Source: Silurus meridionalis
Taxonomy: Eukaryota > Chordata > Actinopteri > Siluriformes > Siluridae
Reading direction: 5' to 3'
NCBI RefSeq assembly: GCF_014805685.1
Contig: NC_060885.1
Location: 32,074,632 to 32,138,631 of the forward strand
DNA length: 64,000 bases
Program-made: the position numbers and the translations under genes
Notes under the pieces: model-generated
What the model saw: the letters and a program-made list of their open reading frames with translations, nothing else
What the model was told of the DNA's origin: nothing
Database searches by the model: none
Shown: positions 44,262 through 55,340 of the stretch, piece by piece
Numbering within the stretch: position 1 is the stretch's first letter
How the letters are laid out: each line of letters opens with the position of its first letter

Positions 44262-46399
44262 TAATATGAAGATTCAGAATGTTTAGCTTTTTGTTAGTAA
44301 CAGTGACTGGTCTATGGCTTTATGCATAATGTATTATAACAAAAAACTGTAGAAACAGGAGGCTAGCTGGCTGATTGTTATATGTATTTTTTTTTTTTTT
44401 CTTCACACAAAATCAAGGCGAGACCTGAGGGAGCACTAAAAAGGGTTGCAATGCAAATGAAACCAGGAAGATATTCAGTCTGTGCAACAAAACTGGCAAT
44501 TATCAGGTCTTTGGAGCCAGCTGGAAAACTACTACTTTTTTTTTTCTTTTCAAAAACGCTTCATTTAAATACTGGGAACTCAATATATCCAAATGTAGCG
44601 GGGGGGTTGGGTGGAAGGGCTGGCAGAGGCACCTCTTTATAATGTCACTGAACCACTTTGTATGCACGGTGTACTTATGCCAAATGTCAAAAACCACTGA
44701 CTGACACTTTCATGTAGCACAGCGGGAGAATGACCTCTTCCAGACAGCCAATATCTTTCCTCTCATCTTCATCACACATCCTGCACATACTGCTAGTAGG
44801 TATAAAACACATCAGGAAAATTTTTTCCAAAGTGAAATATTGTAACAAAAAAAGATGGATAAAAAAAAAAAAAAGACAATGAACTCTACGCTACCTTCAT
44901 TTTCACTTTATCTTGGTCGGAGCAGCAGTCCTGCATTAAGCTTCTTCCCTTCTTCCAAATGAAACATCACAAATACAAAACATCTGGCGTCTGGTCTGGT
45001 TCCTGAGCACTTCGTGTGCTGTCATATGCAACAATGCGTTATTTTCCTTCGCAGAGATTTTATACACGACAATAGCTTTCCAAATATAGCGTTATGTATG
45101 CATGTTATAGAAAGACAAAAAAGGAAAAGCATTAAAAAATGAAGCCCTACTTACACTCTAAAAAGGTAATCAAACTGCTTTTCGTCTCATTGTATAAACA
45201 CAGCGTTCGGTTAACACCAATAATTAAACTAGAGTACTTTAAACCGTTTCAAACCACAGTCTCCTAACCGCAGTGAAGAAAAAAAGACATATTTGGGAAC
45301 CATATTTTGATTAGAATTGAGTCAAAAATGAGTTCAAATTCCAATTTGCATTTGCCTTACATTTAAAACAGTGTTCAGTAAAAACCACTGATTAAAAACC
45401 ATTTAAAACCACAGTCTCCTGACCTCAGTGACAAATTTGAGTACCTAATTCCAGTTCAAATTGCATCATCGCTCAAAACTCCTACTTCATTGGTCCTCCA
45501 TTGATACAGATGTTTTTTTTTTTTTGTGGAGCAGGTCCAAGCCATTTAACCAAACAACCGTCTGATTGGAAATGAACCAGAACCTGAAATTCTGCTGGCC
45601 GATGCATGAGGCGATTGTTGTTTATGAATATGCATTGGTAAAACCTGCACGCCAGAACAGCGTGACTTAAAGCTCCAGCGTCACTTGGAAAACACTTGAA
45701 ACCCTGCATAAGACAAGCTCTTGGTTTTTACCATTCATTAAGATGACAATAAACATTAAATAAAAAAAAATAGAAAGCCTGGGCTTTTTGTTATTTCCCA
45801 CAGCGAAGCCAAGTGGTTGGTGTAATAAGCTCACAGCTTGAAGTGCACAGGCCATGCTTTTAAGCCGAGTAGATCGTTTTGCAAGCAAGCGACTGGTGAT
45901 CTCTCATAATTAAGTAGCAGTGAGTGAGGTGAGGTACAACCCCGAACTCCAGTCAGCCTTGCTACATCCGTTCACCTCATTTCCAATCTCGCTTAGCCTA
46001 GCAAATACACTCGGTAATGAACCTGCACAATTGTGAAGCAACGTGCGGAGGCTCGCCAGCACTTTACTGGACATCTAGAATGGACGTCTGGCAGCTCCGA
46101 CGAGACGAAAAGCTTAATCTGACACTAAACAGGCAAGTGTGGAAGGACATTTTGCTTGGCTGCTGCCCTAATAGCCTCAAAAAAAAAAAAAAAAAAAAGG
46201 AATAAAAGAACACCCACATGTTCAACTCAGACACAATTTCCATTTGGTGTTAAAGGCCTTTTAGAGGTGCATGGCCTACATGCTGAGAACACTCTGTCAG
46301 ATTGAGTCATACGCCGTTTTCTCCATTCCATTTTTTTGTTTCATTAGCCATCGATCCCACTGTTTTGTACGTATATTAAAAAACAAAACTTACTTGTGG
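44262..46399. other. Long unassigned stretch
   Basis: No gene or repeat family recognised. It holds poly(T) at about 44389-44401, poly(A) runs at 44862-44875 and 46181-46199, and two similar short lines 'AAACCACAGTCTCCTAACC' (about 45252) and 'AAACCACAGTCTCCTGACC' (about 45406), about 155 bp apart, that suggest a small local duplication ('AAATTCCAATTTGCATT' near the first, 'ATTCCAGTTCAAATTGCAT' near the second). Confidence 0.35.
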
Positions 46400-46402
46400 A
46401 TA

Positions 46403-46984
46403 AGGGTGTAAGAAAATATTGCTAAACGTGGGTATATACAAGATTCATGCTTTTGAGTTTATATGCTGAACACTAGACTAGCATAAGCACTAGTACATAG
46501 CACTAGTACTAGCATAAGAGCACTAATAAGCATTGATTATATATTTATATGTAAAAAAGAATTATGGGTATAACCTCCACCGAAAATAATAGCAGCGTTG
46601 ATCGACGGCAATGTGTTTGCTGATTCTGTATCGTTTTTCAAAAAATGCAATACTAAATTTGTTCATGTTTTGCAAAACTCTCAATGCCACTGAGGTGTGA
46701 TGCGGGCAAGGCTGGCACAGGATTTATGGTAAAGGTACTGTAGGTTTAAAGGGTGAGGGTTAGCAGTGTCATTTTAGATGTAGTTAATGCAAAGGCAGAT
46801 TTTAATGAGTTCTAGTTAAATGTAATTATTTTTTGCTAAGGTTTGCGTATGGTGGTGTGTTTCCCTAAAATTCCATTCCTAAGAAAAGAAATATCCCAAT
46901 ATACCGTCAGTATTGCACATATCGTATCGCAACCTCTATATCATGATACGTATCGTATCGCCAGATCCTACCAGAAACCCTACT
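46403..46984. mobile_element. Possible hAT-like short element
   Basis: Left end 'AAGGGTGTAAGAAAATATTG', right part 'CATATCGTATCGCAACCTC' and 'GATACGTATCGTATCGCCAG' with CCAGAAACCC, typical of the end of a fish element with TATCG-rich termini as I recall. The interior has no coding sequence. Confidence 0.4.
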
Positions 46985-47379
46985 TGAGAAAAGTACCATC
47001 TACCGAATTCTCACTTTTAGCCCCTTATTTTTGTAGTTCAGCCAAACTAATACGGATGAAACTAACTCATTGAGCGGTCAAAAGTTTCCAAGATACAATG
47101 AACTGACTGTCCTGTGAACATCTAAGGTTACATATTAACTTGCAAACCTCACACAGTCACAATCAGAAAAGCATCGAATATCAGCAAATCAAACAACCCA
47201 ACGTTTGTTTGCACTGGGAGGCGGTAGTGCAAGTCCGTAGACCTTCAAACGCTTGTGATTAAACGAGCTGAGAAGCACCGTCCCTGCTTTTCCTCTCTCC
47301 TAATTAGAAGAAAAGCTCTGAGCTCCCCTTGAAGTTATGCAGTTATGTCACTCAGGTAATGAAGCAAGATTAGCAAGAA
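46985..47379. other. Unassigned sequence
   Basis: Nothing recognised. Confidence 0.35.
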
Positions 47380-47830
47380 GAAATGGCCTGTGACTGATTG
47401 TGTGTGGAGCACTAGCCAGGCGGAATCCCCCTTCTGCTCTGTCCGCCTCTGATCTCCCTGACATGCCGAGACAGCTTTCTTGAAAGAGCATGTCTATCCG
47501 AATGACGCGAAGAAGCTCGGAGTAAGATCCACTTACTCGTGGATCAAATCGGGCTCTGAAGAGGTCACATGCTAATTGCATTTCCTTTCCCATCAACCCG
47601 CCATTTATCAGTAAGTCGTCCTTGTTTTGATGTCTGGAGGACTGAGAGAGGAATCGAGCGAGACATGAGGGATCAGTAGGTTTTCACATGAGAGACTACT
47701 GACGACATATTCTAATCCTCGAGCTCTAATATCTCGGGCCCATTTACGTGTAAAGGTCCCTTGAAAGATCACCTGATTGATTCCAAGATTCCTCACTATG
47801 AGCAAAGCATGCCCCAACAGCCCAGTCGCC
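47380..47830. other. Candidate conserved non-coding element
   Basis: A 450-bp repeat-free block of balanced composition. It contains 'CACATGCTAATTGCATTTCC' (about 47567), a combined POU/octamer-like and homeodomain-like core, and 'CCATTTATCAGTAAGTCG'. Small opposing open frames have no domain. Inferred. Confidence 0.3.
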
Positions 47831-49604
47831 GGGCTCATAATAAACCCTCCAAAAAAAAAAAAGTTTCATTCTTCATGGAGCCGTGCCACACCATTTCTTA
47901 TTTGGGTTCGAGGAGAACTCGGTGTACCCACTCCAGGGTAGACTTGATAGCGCCGGCCCATCTGCAAACCCAGCCTCCTGCTTCCTTTCAGATTAGAAGA
48001 TTAGAAGCTTTTCCTAAAATGAAGGTATTAGAGTGTGCCAGCTCAGAGGAAACGGTGAGCCTGGCTGGATCCACACTTGAGAGAGGAGGGATGAAGCTAA
48101 GCTAATGAGGACACAGAGTCCTGCTCGTCTGCAGGGACAGAGTAGGACCCCAGCTGCTTCTCAGCGAGCCCATGAACCCTGGAGGACTTGGATTAGACGG
48201 CGGATCACGCCTTGGTAATGAAAAAAATAGCACTCTATACCAACAGACCATACCACTGCCTGTTAATCCCAGGGTTTTGTCATTCAAGACAATTGGCTTT
48301 TACACCACTGACTCCCACTTCTATGTCTGCTTATTACAACAGCTGGTCACTAATGGATGAGCGTAGCCCCATAACAGGCAATTTAGTAATTGGTAGATCA
48401 ACATTCAGACAGAAAGGTCTCCCACGAGAAGAAAAAAAAACCTTTCTCATGCTTTGGGGAATACCAGCTAGCTCTTGTTGGAGTCAAAAAAAGACTACTT
48501 TTTTTTTTTTGCAGGTGGCACCAAAAAAAATCCAGGTACTCGAGAAATGTTGCAGAAAATAGAGGGCGACCTCTGCCTTTTCTGGAGGCACCATTAAAAT
48601 GTGACTCGAAAATGGAAGCCATTTGCTTAAACACTCCTCGTCCACGCCACGCTAATCTCCTCTGGGGCCTTTGACCTAACGACCGCAAGGAGCGCGGTGT
48701 TGAAGATCAAACCCGGTCTAAGATTTCACTCTGTGCGCCAATTAGACGTCACGTGATTCCCTGCCGCTTTTAGGCCGCGATGAAATCGCGAACAGGTAGC
48801 AGAAGTGTGTGTTTTTCGTAACCGGGATATGAAGAAGCAGCACGGTTTACGTTAGATATGCAATTCGATTACGTACTCTAATACTGAGAGTTAAATGTTT
48901 CAAAGCAGGGAGTTTACTCAAAGTAATCAAGTGCATTAAAGCATCTAGATTTGTTCTGGACACTTTCAGACGTGGTGGAGAATTTCAGAAGGTGTCGACT
49001 GTAAGTGCTGATTGACAAGCCTTCATCTTAAAGGAAACAGCACATTTAGGTGAAACTGTGGCTAACAGACGACCATTCTTTTACCCAGCTGCTGCATATC
49101 TGACTCCGGAACAACACTGAATTGTATTCGGAATTTCACTGCGATATTTGCTGCTGCCTGGGAAATCCGATTCATTTCGCTCGCATGTGTAAAATACTTT
49201 CTTCCCAGAGATCAAAACCCGGGCGATTATAAATCATGGCGAGGTAACGAGAAATTGCACGGAGGAAAGAAAGCTCGAGAGGAAGACGTCGTCCGCAAGG
49301 GAAGGACCAAACGGTGACATTTTTGTAATAGGAGACATTTCTGGAGAAAATGTAAGTCACAGGTGTGTCACAACAGCTACGGAGAAGCACGGCACGGCAC
49401 GGGGAATAAGGTTTTATTCCTGCCGAGGGCTATTTAAAGGTTTCCTTTTCCTATTCAAGTCAATCAGGTGTCAGGTCAGGCACAGAAATTCAACCACAGG
49501 GAAAATGTGTTTTAGCTTTAGAAAATCTCAATGTTAGTAATACACACATTATGGACCAAAGAATTGGGTTTTTGGAAGCGGTGGCATGCAATTCTCCCTA
49601 CCCT
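47831..49604. other. Unassigned sequence, partly of enhancer-like composition
   Basis: No gene or repeat recognised. Parts near 48600-48800 ('GCGCCAATTAGACGTCACGTG') are of balanced composition and could be regulatory. Open frames up to 116 codons overlap on both strands without domains. Confidence 0.3.
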
Positions 49605-50055
49605 TGAACTAGGAGACTCAAACCTGTTCCAGAACGTTTACTTGGGTAAGAAGTATGTGAAAGATCTGGATTGGCCTCCTATAGAGCTCTGACCTCCTGA
49701 ACCCTACTGAACACCTTGGAATGAATTGGAACTCCACAGGCCTCCTTATCCTACAGCAGTAGCTACTCACTTCAGCTAGGAGACCCAAACCTTTGTCAGC
49801 ATGACAGTCTGCACAAACAAAGCTCCACAAATATGCTTTATACGGGTTTGAGTGGAAGATCTCCTGCTAGAAACCCTGATCACCTTTGGGATGAATGTGA
49901 ACACTGATTGCACCCCAAGCCTCCACACCTCACCTGCATCAGTACCTGAAGCACACTCCAAAATCTAGTGAAACATCTTCCCAGAAGAGTGGAGGTTTGG
50001 ATGTTAAAAAACTACATATGGCCAGGTGTCCACCAACTTTTACCCATTTTGGTCC
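49605..50055 (+). mobile_element. Tc1-family relic, two partial copies in tandem (copy 8)
   Basis: First partial copy: 'GGAGACTCAAACCTGTTCC' (about 49611), 'CCTATAGAGCTCTGACCTCC' and 'CCCTACTGAACACCTTGGAA'. Then the order restarts: 'GGAGACCCAAACCTTTGTC' (about 49779), 'AAGATCTCCTGCTAGAAACC', 'ATCACCTTTGGGATGAATGT', 'CTCCAAAATCTAGTGAAACA' and 'CCCAGAAGAGTGGAGG', ending in terminal-repeat-like 'GGCCAGGTGTCCACCAACTT' near 50018. This restart means a tandem duplication or one copy landing in another. Confidence 0.68.
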
Positions 50056-50213
50056 AAGTAAACATGCATACAAGGATGTGGAAAAAAATGTAGAATAAAT
50101 AAATCATCATAAAATACATTGATATGGGTGATATGCTTATTTTGTAAAAAACCAAAACCAAAACAAAACAAAAAAAAAAAATGTAAACTGTAAAACCTCA
50201 CCATAGCACACAA
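50056..50213. other. Unassigned spacer
   Basis: A-rich; nothing recognised. Confidence 0.4.
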
Positions 50214-50245
50214 CCCCCCCACTCCCCCCTCCCCCCATCACTCCC
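50214..50245 (-). other. Potential G-quadruplex (minus strand)
   Basis: The plus strand reads C7-ACT-C6-T-C6-ATCACT-CCC, so the minus strand has four G-tracts with loops of 6, 1 and 3 bases, which fits the standard pattern. Prediction only. Confidence 0.6.
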
Positions 50246-52014
50246 ACGAGAGTCTGAGGAAAAACAGCGACATCTTTTTTCTTCGCTGAACTTTTCCCAG
50301 GTGACAACGGCTCGTGTCTGATTCGAATCACGCTACAAATTCGTTCTCTGAAATGTAGCTGGCCGTCAGAGCGAAAGGAGAGGCCGTCTTATCGACCCTG
50401 ATCGCTGCTGAATAAACATGAGGGACGAGCGAGCCTAGGAGAGGTGGAAATTCACCAGGGCAAACCTCATTCTAATAAAGAAGGATGCGACGGGCCGATA
50501 AAATATCTGCCATGTTCCACAAAATAACCCAGAAGCCTCTGGGTAAACAGCAGAGATGTACTTCAGGAGATGATAAAAGACTAGACATACAAATGCAAAG
50601 TACTAATGCATTACTGTCTGTATGAATAGTTTCAATACTGCATTGTGCTTCCTTTTAATACTTTACCATAATGTTATTCTTAAATGCTTGAAACTTAAGT
50701 TAAAGAAACTCCTTGAGGATATAAGGCCTCGAAATGAACCAGTGCTGACTAACTAAAAAACTAAAGATTTACTAAAAGATTTAAAAAAAAACTCTCCAGA
50801 TTGATACTGCTTTGTAAATATTTTTTAAAGATTGTAAAATTTAATTGTAAAAAAAAATAATAATAATTCCTGTAAATAAATAATTTTTAATCGCTGTAGA
50901 AACTTTAAATGAATAAAAAAACTAAAAAAAAAAAATTAATTAAATAAAATACATAAAACAGAAAATTAGCAACTGAAAAATGTATTGTCAAAACCAAAAT
51001 TAATTATTGTAAAAAAAAAAAAGGGTCAAAATCTTTTTTTTTTACTGCATTGTAAAAACATAAGTATAAAAAAGACTACGAGTTATAAAAAACTAACCAA
51101 AAAACGACTACGAGGCAAAATATACTTTCTTTTAGATTAAATCACAGCATATAGAATAGAATATAAACATCATTCAGTCTAGTAATGTACATGTACAGCA
51201 TTTTTTTGTTTGCCTGCAACTAACGGTTAAATTCACAGTACATTTTTCTTCTAATTTAATATACTGAAACAAAGCAAAATATCTCAAACTAATTTTAATT
51301 TTTTTTTTTATGTCTAATGCTTTATCAGGATTTGGCTCTTGGTTTTCATTTATAATAACAATCACAGCAATGTAAAAAAAACTAGGACTAATTTTTTTTA
51401 ATATTTCACCCAAAAAGTTTTAAAGAAACGAACATGAAACAAAGTCATTTTGTGTAATTATCTGTCCATCAGAAAACAACTGTAGGTTTCTTGTGAGAGA
51501 TTTTGTTAAATGGTCAACCTCTTGTGCTCCAATGGCGTCCATCCATTTTCTTTTTTAATTCACACTCATATCGTCGTCTAGACTGAACCGTTGGTCATCT
51601 GCACTGCTCCAATCTACAGCGACTCAATGGTCAAATGAGTTTAAATGCTGCCCACTGTAGCAAGGAGAGCCATGCTATGTAGAAAAGTTTCTCTGATTCA
51701 AAGCCTGAGAAGAATTTACAATCAGTACATCAGTATTTTCCTGTAAAATCATGGCCATTCTATTTTATTTTCCACACAAAAACATATTTTTTTTGCAAAG
51801 AAGTTTTGCATGTCACTGTAAGAATAATTTGTGCTGAAAAAGACAGCGAACCGGTACACCGTGTTCCTCCTAATTTGCTAAGAAGAAGCATTGGCACTAA
51901 AGCAGCTCATTCTGCTGAACTTGGGGAGAGTTTTTTTTCCTGGCTCCAGACTGGGATGTAGGTTAGTAACTCTTCAGGATACTAAATGAGCTCTTGAATC
52001 AGGCATACGTAAAG
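50246..52014. other. Unassigned, largely AT-rich
   Basis: No gene or repeat recognised. Between about 50750 and 51420 it is very AT-rich with many poly(A) runs. The minus-strand frame at 51174-51413 has no domain. Confidence 0.35.
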
Positions 52015-52440
52015 ATACAGAAAATGCAGCGTAGTCGAGCGTCCCGAACCTCGCCCCTGATGTCACATCGACGGTCCGGCGAGATCGCTGTTCGGGAATT
52101 TAATCACCTGCGCCGAATCGACGGCTTCAGAAAAGGAATTACCTGCGCCGCATTGTTGCTGAAAAGGAGGAGGTTATAAGGCCGTCATCTGGCTGCCACT
52201 TGCTCTCACGTACTCTCTCTCCCTCCATCAACCCGAGTTTCCCCTCCATTGCCGCTGTTTGTTTTCACTGCACTTTCGCTAAATTAGTAATTACAGTCGC
52301 ACAAACCAATCTCGCCGCCACGGCTTGTGAACCCAGGGACGCACCTGCCGGAGCCGTGCAAACAAATAGCTTGTTAAGCTCCGCGTTACAGCCAGACAAG
52401 CTAATGAGATACACAGTGCCCAGGCCTTGATTTTAGCATA
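52015..52440. other. Candidate conserved non-coding element
   Basis: A repeat-free block in contrast to the AT-rich DNA before it. It has 'TTCGCTAAATTAGTAATTACAG' type sequence near 52277 (paired homeodomain cores), 'CAAACAAATAGCTTGTTAAG' (about 52359) and 'CAGACAAGCTAATGAG'. No gene-like frame. Inferred regulatory candidate. Confidence 0.33.
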
Positions 52441-52889
52441 AAAAAAGAAAGAAAGCCAAGAGCAGCTGATCGGGTCAGACACAAACCTACACACAAAAAC
52501 GCAGACAAACCCGGAGCGCATCGTGTTCGTAGCCACCGGTATACTGATCGAGACAGCAGGTGAGAAATGAAGAGAGACGGAACGGATTGCACATTTCATT
52601 TAGGTTAAAGTACGTCTCACACACATATCTTTCTTAGCACGAGCGAAGTCATCAAATCAACTCATTTTTCACACCTTGCTTTCTTTCCAGTATTTTTTAT
52701 TTTTACAAAGCTACACATGCTAGCGTTCTTTGTTTACGGAAAACAGAAGCGAGGCTCACAAGCAGCTGTTGATTAACCAAAACACTAACGTTGCTGTGAT
52801 TTTTTTTTTCTTTCCAGAAAAGGACAAAAAAAATTTTTTTAAAAGCTGGCAAAGAAGCCATAGTGTATTGTGGTGCAAATTCAGTCAAA

Positions 52890-52893
<4 letters not shown>
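52441..52893. other. Unassigned sequence
   Basis: Nothing recognised. Confidence 0.35.

Positions 52894-52955
<62 letters not shown>
52894..52955. repeat. (AT)n microsatellite
   Basis: About 31 AT units immediately upstream of the third hAT-like copy. Confidence 0.95.
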
Positions 52956-52962
<7 letters not shown>

Positions 52963-52964
52963 AA

Positions 52965-53340
52965 TATCTGAAATTATAATGCGACATTATAAGATTCAGT
53001 AGGATTCAGCACTTCACATCAGTGCATTGGCATAAAAGTTAATCCGATGCATAGTTTTAAAAAAAGTGTTATACTTAATATAATTATTTAAAAAATGACC
53101 AATATTTTATGAGTAGATGCATTTCACCACTGCTGCCACGTGAATATGACGTATCGCAACGCTGAGACCGAGGCGTGTCCTGAGAGTCACATAGAATACA
53201 GATTAACATGGCAGAGGTAGAGCTGCATCTTCCTGTTGACAAAACAGGAAAAGAACGTCTGGGATTTATTTAATCTTTTTTTTTTCTTTCATACTACAAA
53301 GGCACTTAAGGAAATTGATGATTTGCTGTCTGTGTGAACC
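52965..53340 (+). mobile_element. hAT-like (ZBED-type) element 5' segment, copy 3
   Basis: Contains 'TTGGCATAAAAGTTAATCC' (about 53027), 'GCCACGTGAATATGACGTAT' (about 53135), 'GAGGCGTGTCCTGAGAGTCA' (about 53170) and 'ACATGGCAGAGGTAGAGCTG' (about 53207). The ATG opens MAEVELHLPVDKTGKERLG before stopping. It shares the start with copy 1 residue for residue except a few changes, so the original element coded here. Confidence 0.5.
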
Positions 53341-53679
53341 AAAGAAATAAAAGTGAACTATCATCATCTGCATGAAATCGCAATAGTTGTAAATCGCAAA
53401 ACCGGTAGCTGCATCATATTTATCTTTAATGTATTTTTTTTTTGCATTGAGATGCAAATTGCATCAGCCCCAATTCTGGAGATAGACATGGGTTTAATCT
53501 TTTGGCCATATCGAATAGGTCTGAAAGCCCTGACAAAGCGCTATAGGTGTGTGAGAGGGTTACAGCAAAGTATCCAATCTTGTTTTCTTCACCCGAATAA
53601 TCCAAACTATCAAAAATTGCTTTTTTTGGTCTCATTATTATATTGTAAAAATCCCCAGCAGGACTTGCAGAGACATAAA
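53341..53679. other. Unassigned sequence
   Basis: Nothing recognised. Confidence 0.35.
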
Positions 53680-53850
53680 TCAGAGACGGCAACCATCCCT
53701 GCTCAGGAACCCACAAGACATGCAGGAGCATGCACACTTGCATATTTGACTGGCAGGCAAATAAACATAATCCTCCACCGTACCTGTCACTTGTTCAAAC
53801 AGGGCTTTAACTGGCTCTTTTAGGATTACGGGAAAGCCGGAGGGGGAAAA
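53680..53850. other. Candidate conserved non-coding element
   Basis: Repeat-free block with 'GCATGCACACTTGCATATTT' (about 53729), 'GGCAAATAAACATAATCC' (forkhead-type core, about 53756) and 'CCGTACCTGTCACTTG' (about 53778). A 156-codon plus-strand frame (53353-53823) covers it but has no domain and is matched by opposing frames. Inferred. Confidence 0.33.
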
Positions 53851-53972
53851 ATGGACCAACACGAGTTACACGAGAGCATAATACAGAAAGCACAAGTGCA
53901 GCAGGTCTGAGCAGCCACTGTATCATACCATCCATCATTACATTATTCAACCAGCAGTATTGTGCCCATATG
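53851..53972. other. Spacer
   Basis: Nothing recognised. Confidence 0.4.
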
Positions 53973-53999
53973 GGAGAGAGAGAGAGAGAGAGAGAGAGA
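53973..53999. repeat. (GA)n microsatellite
   Basis: About 13 GA units. Confidence 0.93.
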
Positions 54000-54556
54000 C
54001 AGTGCTTTCCCGCGGTTACGTCTGTTTAATGCTTCAATCAAAAAACGTCCTGCCTCAACAGACCGGTCTTTAATAATGCAACAACATGGCCTACGGAATA
54101 ATAACCATGTGCCTATTAAATTGTGTAAGGTTTATATCACGCTCACCATTAGGCAGCCGGGGTCTAGCCAGGCATGAATGTGAAAGTGCCGTTTCTGATT
54201 GGAGGGGGTTCAAGGTTTTGAGGTTTCGCAGCTATTTGTAACCAGTATGGAAACCAGTAGGGCTCTTAAATATGGATTGCAAGGAGAATTCGGTGCAGGG
54301 GTCAAACAAGTTCCTAGATGAGCCTGGTCTGATTGCTCTAACACACTATTTGCAATCTTTTCTTTTGAAGATCTGAGTCAATAAATCATCTGATTTAGTT
54401 AATATCTAAACTCTATGTGGGCCACCAACATACAACCAATCAGGAAATGCTGATGAATTCAGAACACACCCCATGGTCATGTATGTTTTTAATGGGCAAG
54501 GATTTTTAAAGAACACTGAATAGACTGTATACTACTTCAATGCTAAAAAGACGACT
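54000..54556. other. Unassigned sequence
   Basis: Nothing recognised. Confidence 0.35.
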
Positions 54557-55087
54557 TACACTGACCAGGCGTTAAATTATAGCCACCAATCAGGCATAAC
54601 ATTATGACCACCTGCCTAATATTGTGTTGGTCCCCCTTTTGCTGCCAAAACAGTTCCTACCCATTGAGCATCAACACCATTAACTTCTTCAGCAGTTTAC
54701 ATTTACATTTGTGGCATTTAGCAGTTTGAGCTACAGGAGCTCGTCTGTTGGATCAGACCACACGGACCAGCCTTCGCTCCCCACATGCATCAATGTGCCA
54801 CGGCCACTGTCACTGTTGTTCCTACATTGGACCACTTTGGATAGATACTGACCACTCCATACCGGGAACTGCCCACAAGAGCTGCAGATTTGGAGATGCT
54901 CTGACCCAGTCGTCTAGACATCACAATTTGTCAAAATCCTCAAATCCTCATTTTTCCTGCATCAACTTTGTGGACAAAATGGTCACTTGCTGCCTAATAA
55001 ATAAATCCACCCACTAACAGGTGCCATGATAAAGAGATAATCAGTGCTATTTACTTTACCGCTCATAATGTTATGTCTGGTCAGTGT
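54557..55087 (-). mobile_element. Second Tc1-lineage deletion derivative
   Basis: Ends are 'TACACTGACCAGGCG' at the left (with a 25-bp insertion before 'CAGGCATAACATTATGACC') and 'CATAATGTTATGTCTGGTCA' with GTGTA at the right. The minus strand carries the N-terminal part of a Tc1-like transposase: 'GACTGGGTCAGAGCATCTCC' (about 54900) reads RLGQSISKSAALVG, a helix-turn-helix segment, continuing to SIYPKWS before breaking down. The catalytic region is absent. A short SINE-tail-like piece, 'TTTACATTTACATTTGTGGC', lies at 54697-54716. About 530 bp in all. Confidence 0.78.
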
Positions 55088-55189
55088 ATATATTTGTCAA
55101 TCCTTTCCGAAGCTTGTTCCAGCTACATTTGTATTTCTCCGTGTTCAAATATTCTGGAGACGTTGCTGAGACATAATAGACATTCAGCC
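55088..55189. other. Spacer
   Basis: Nothing recognised. Confidence 0.4.
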
Positions 55190-55340
55190 CAAAGACAAAC
55201 ATGAAGTGCGACTATCTATCAAGCTCTTGCCCATTCAAACAGGATGCAATTTATGATTGTTCGGGCAATCAATAATAAGCACTTGTGATAATGCAGTCAA
55301 GCAGCGGCTGAGAGAGGAGTGAAAGAGAGAGGGAGGCTGG
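55190..55340. other. Candidate conserved non-coding element
   Basis: Short repeat-free block: 'GATGCAATTTATGATTGTTC', 'GGGCAATCAATAATAAGCAC' and 'TTGTGATAATGCAGTC'. Dense AT-core motifs in a mixed background. Inferred. Confidence 0.28.

Noticed and set aside
53353..53823. 156-codon plus-strand open frame
   Set aside because: No domain, crosses AT-rich and mixed sequence, and opposing frames exist; more likely chance.
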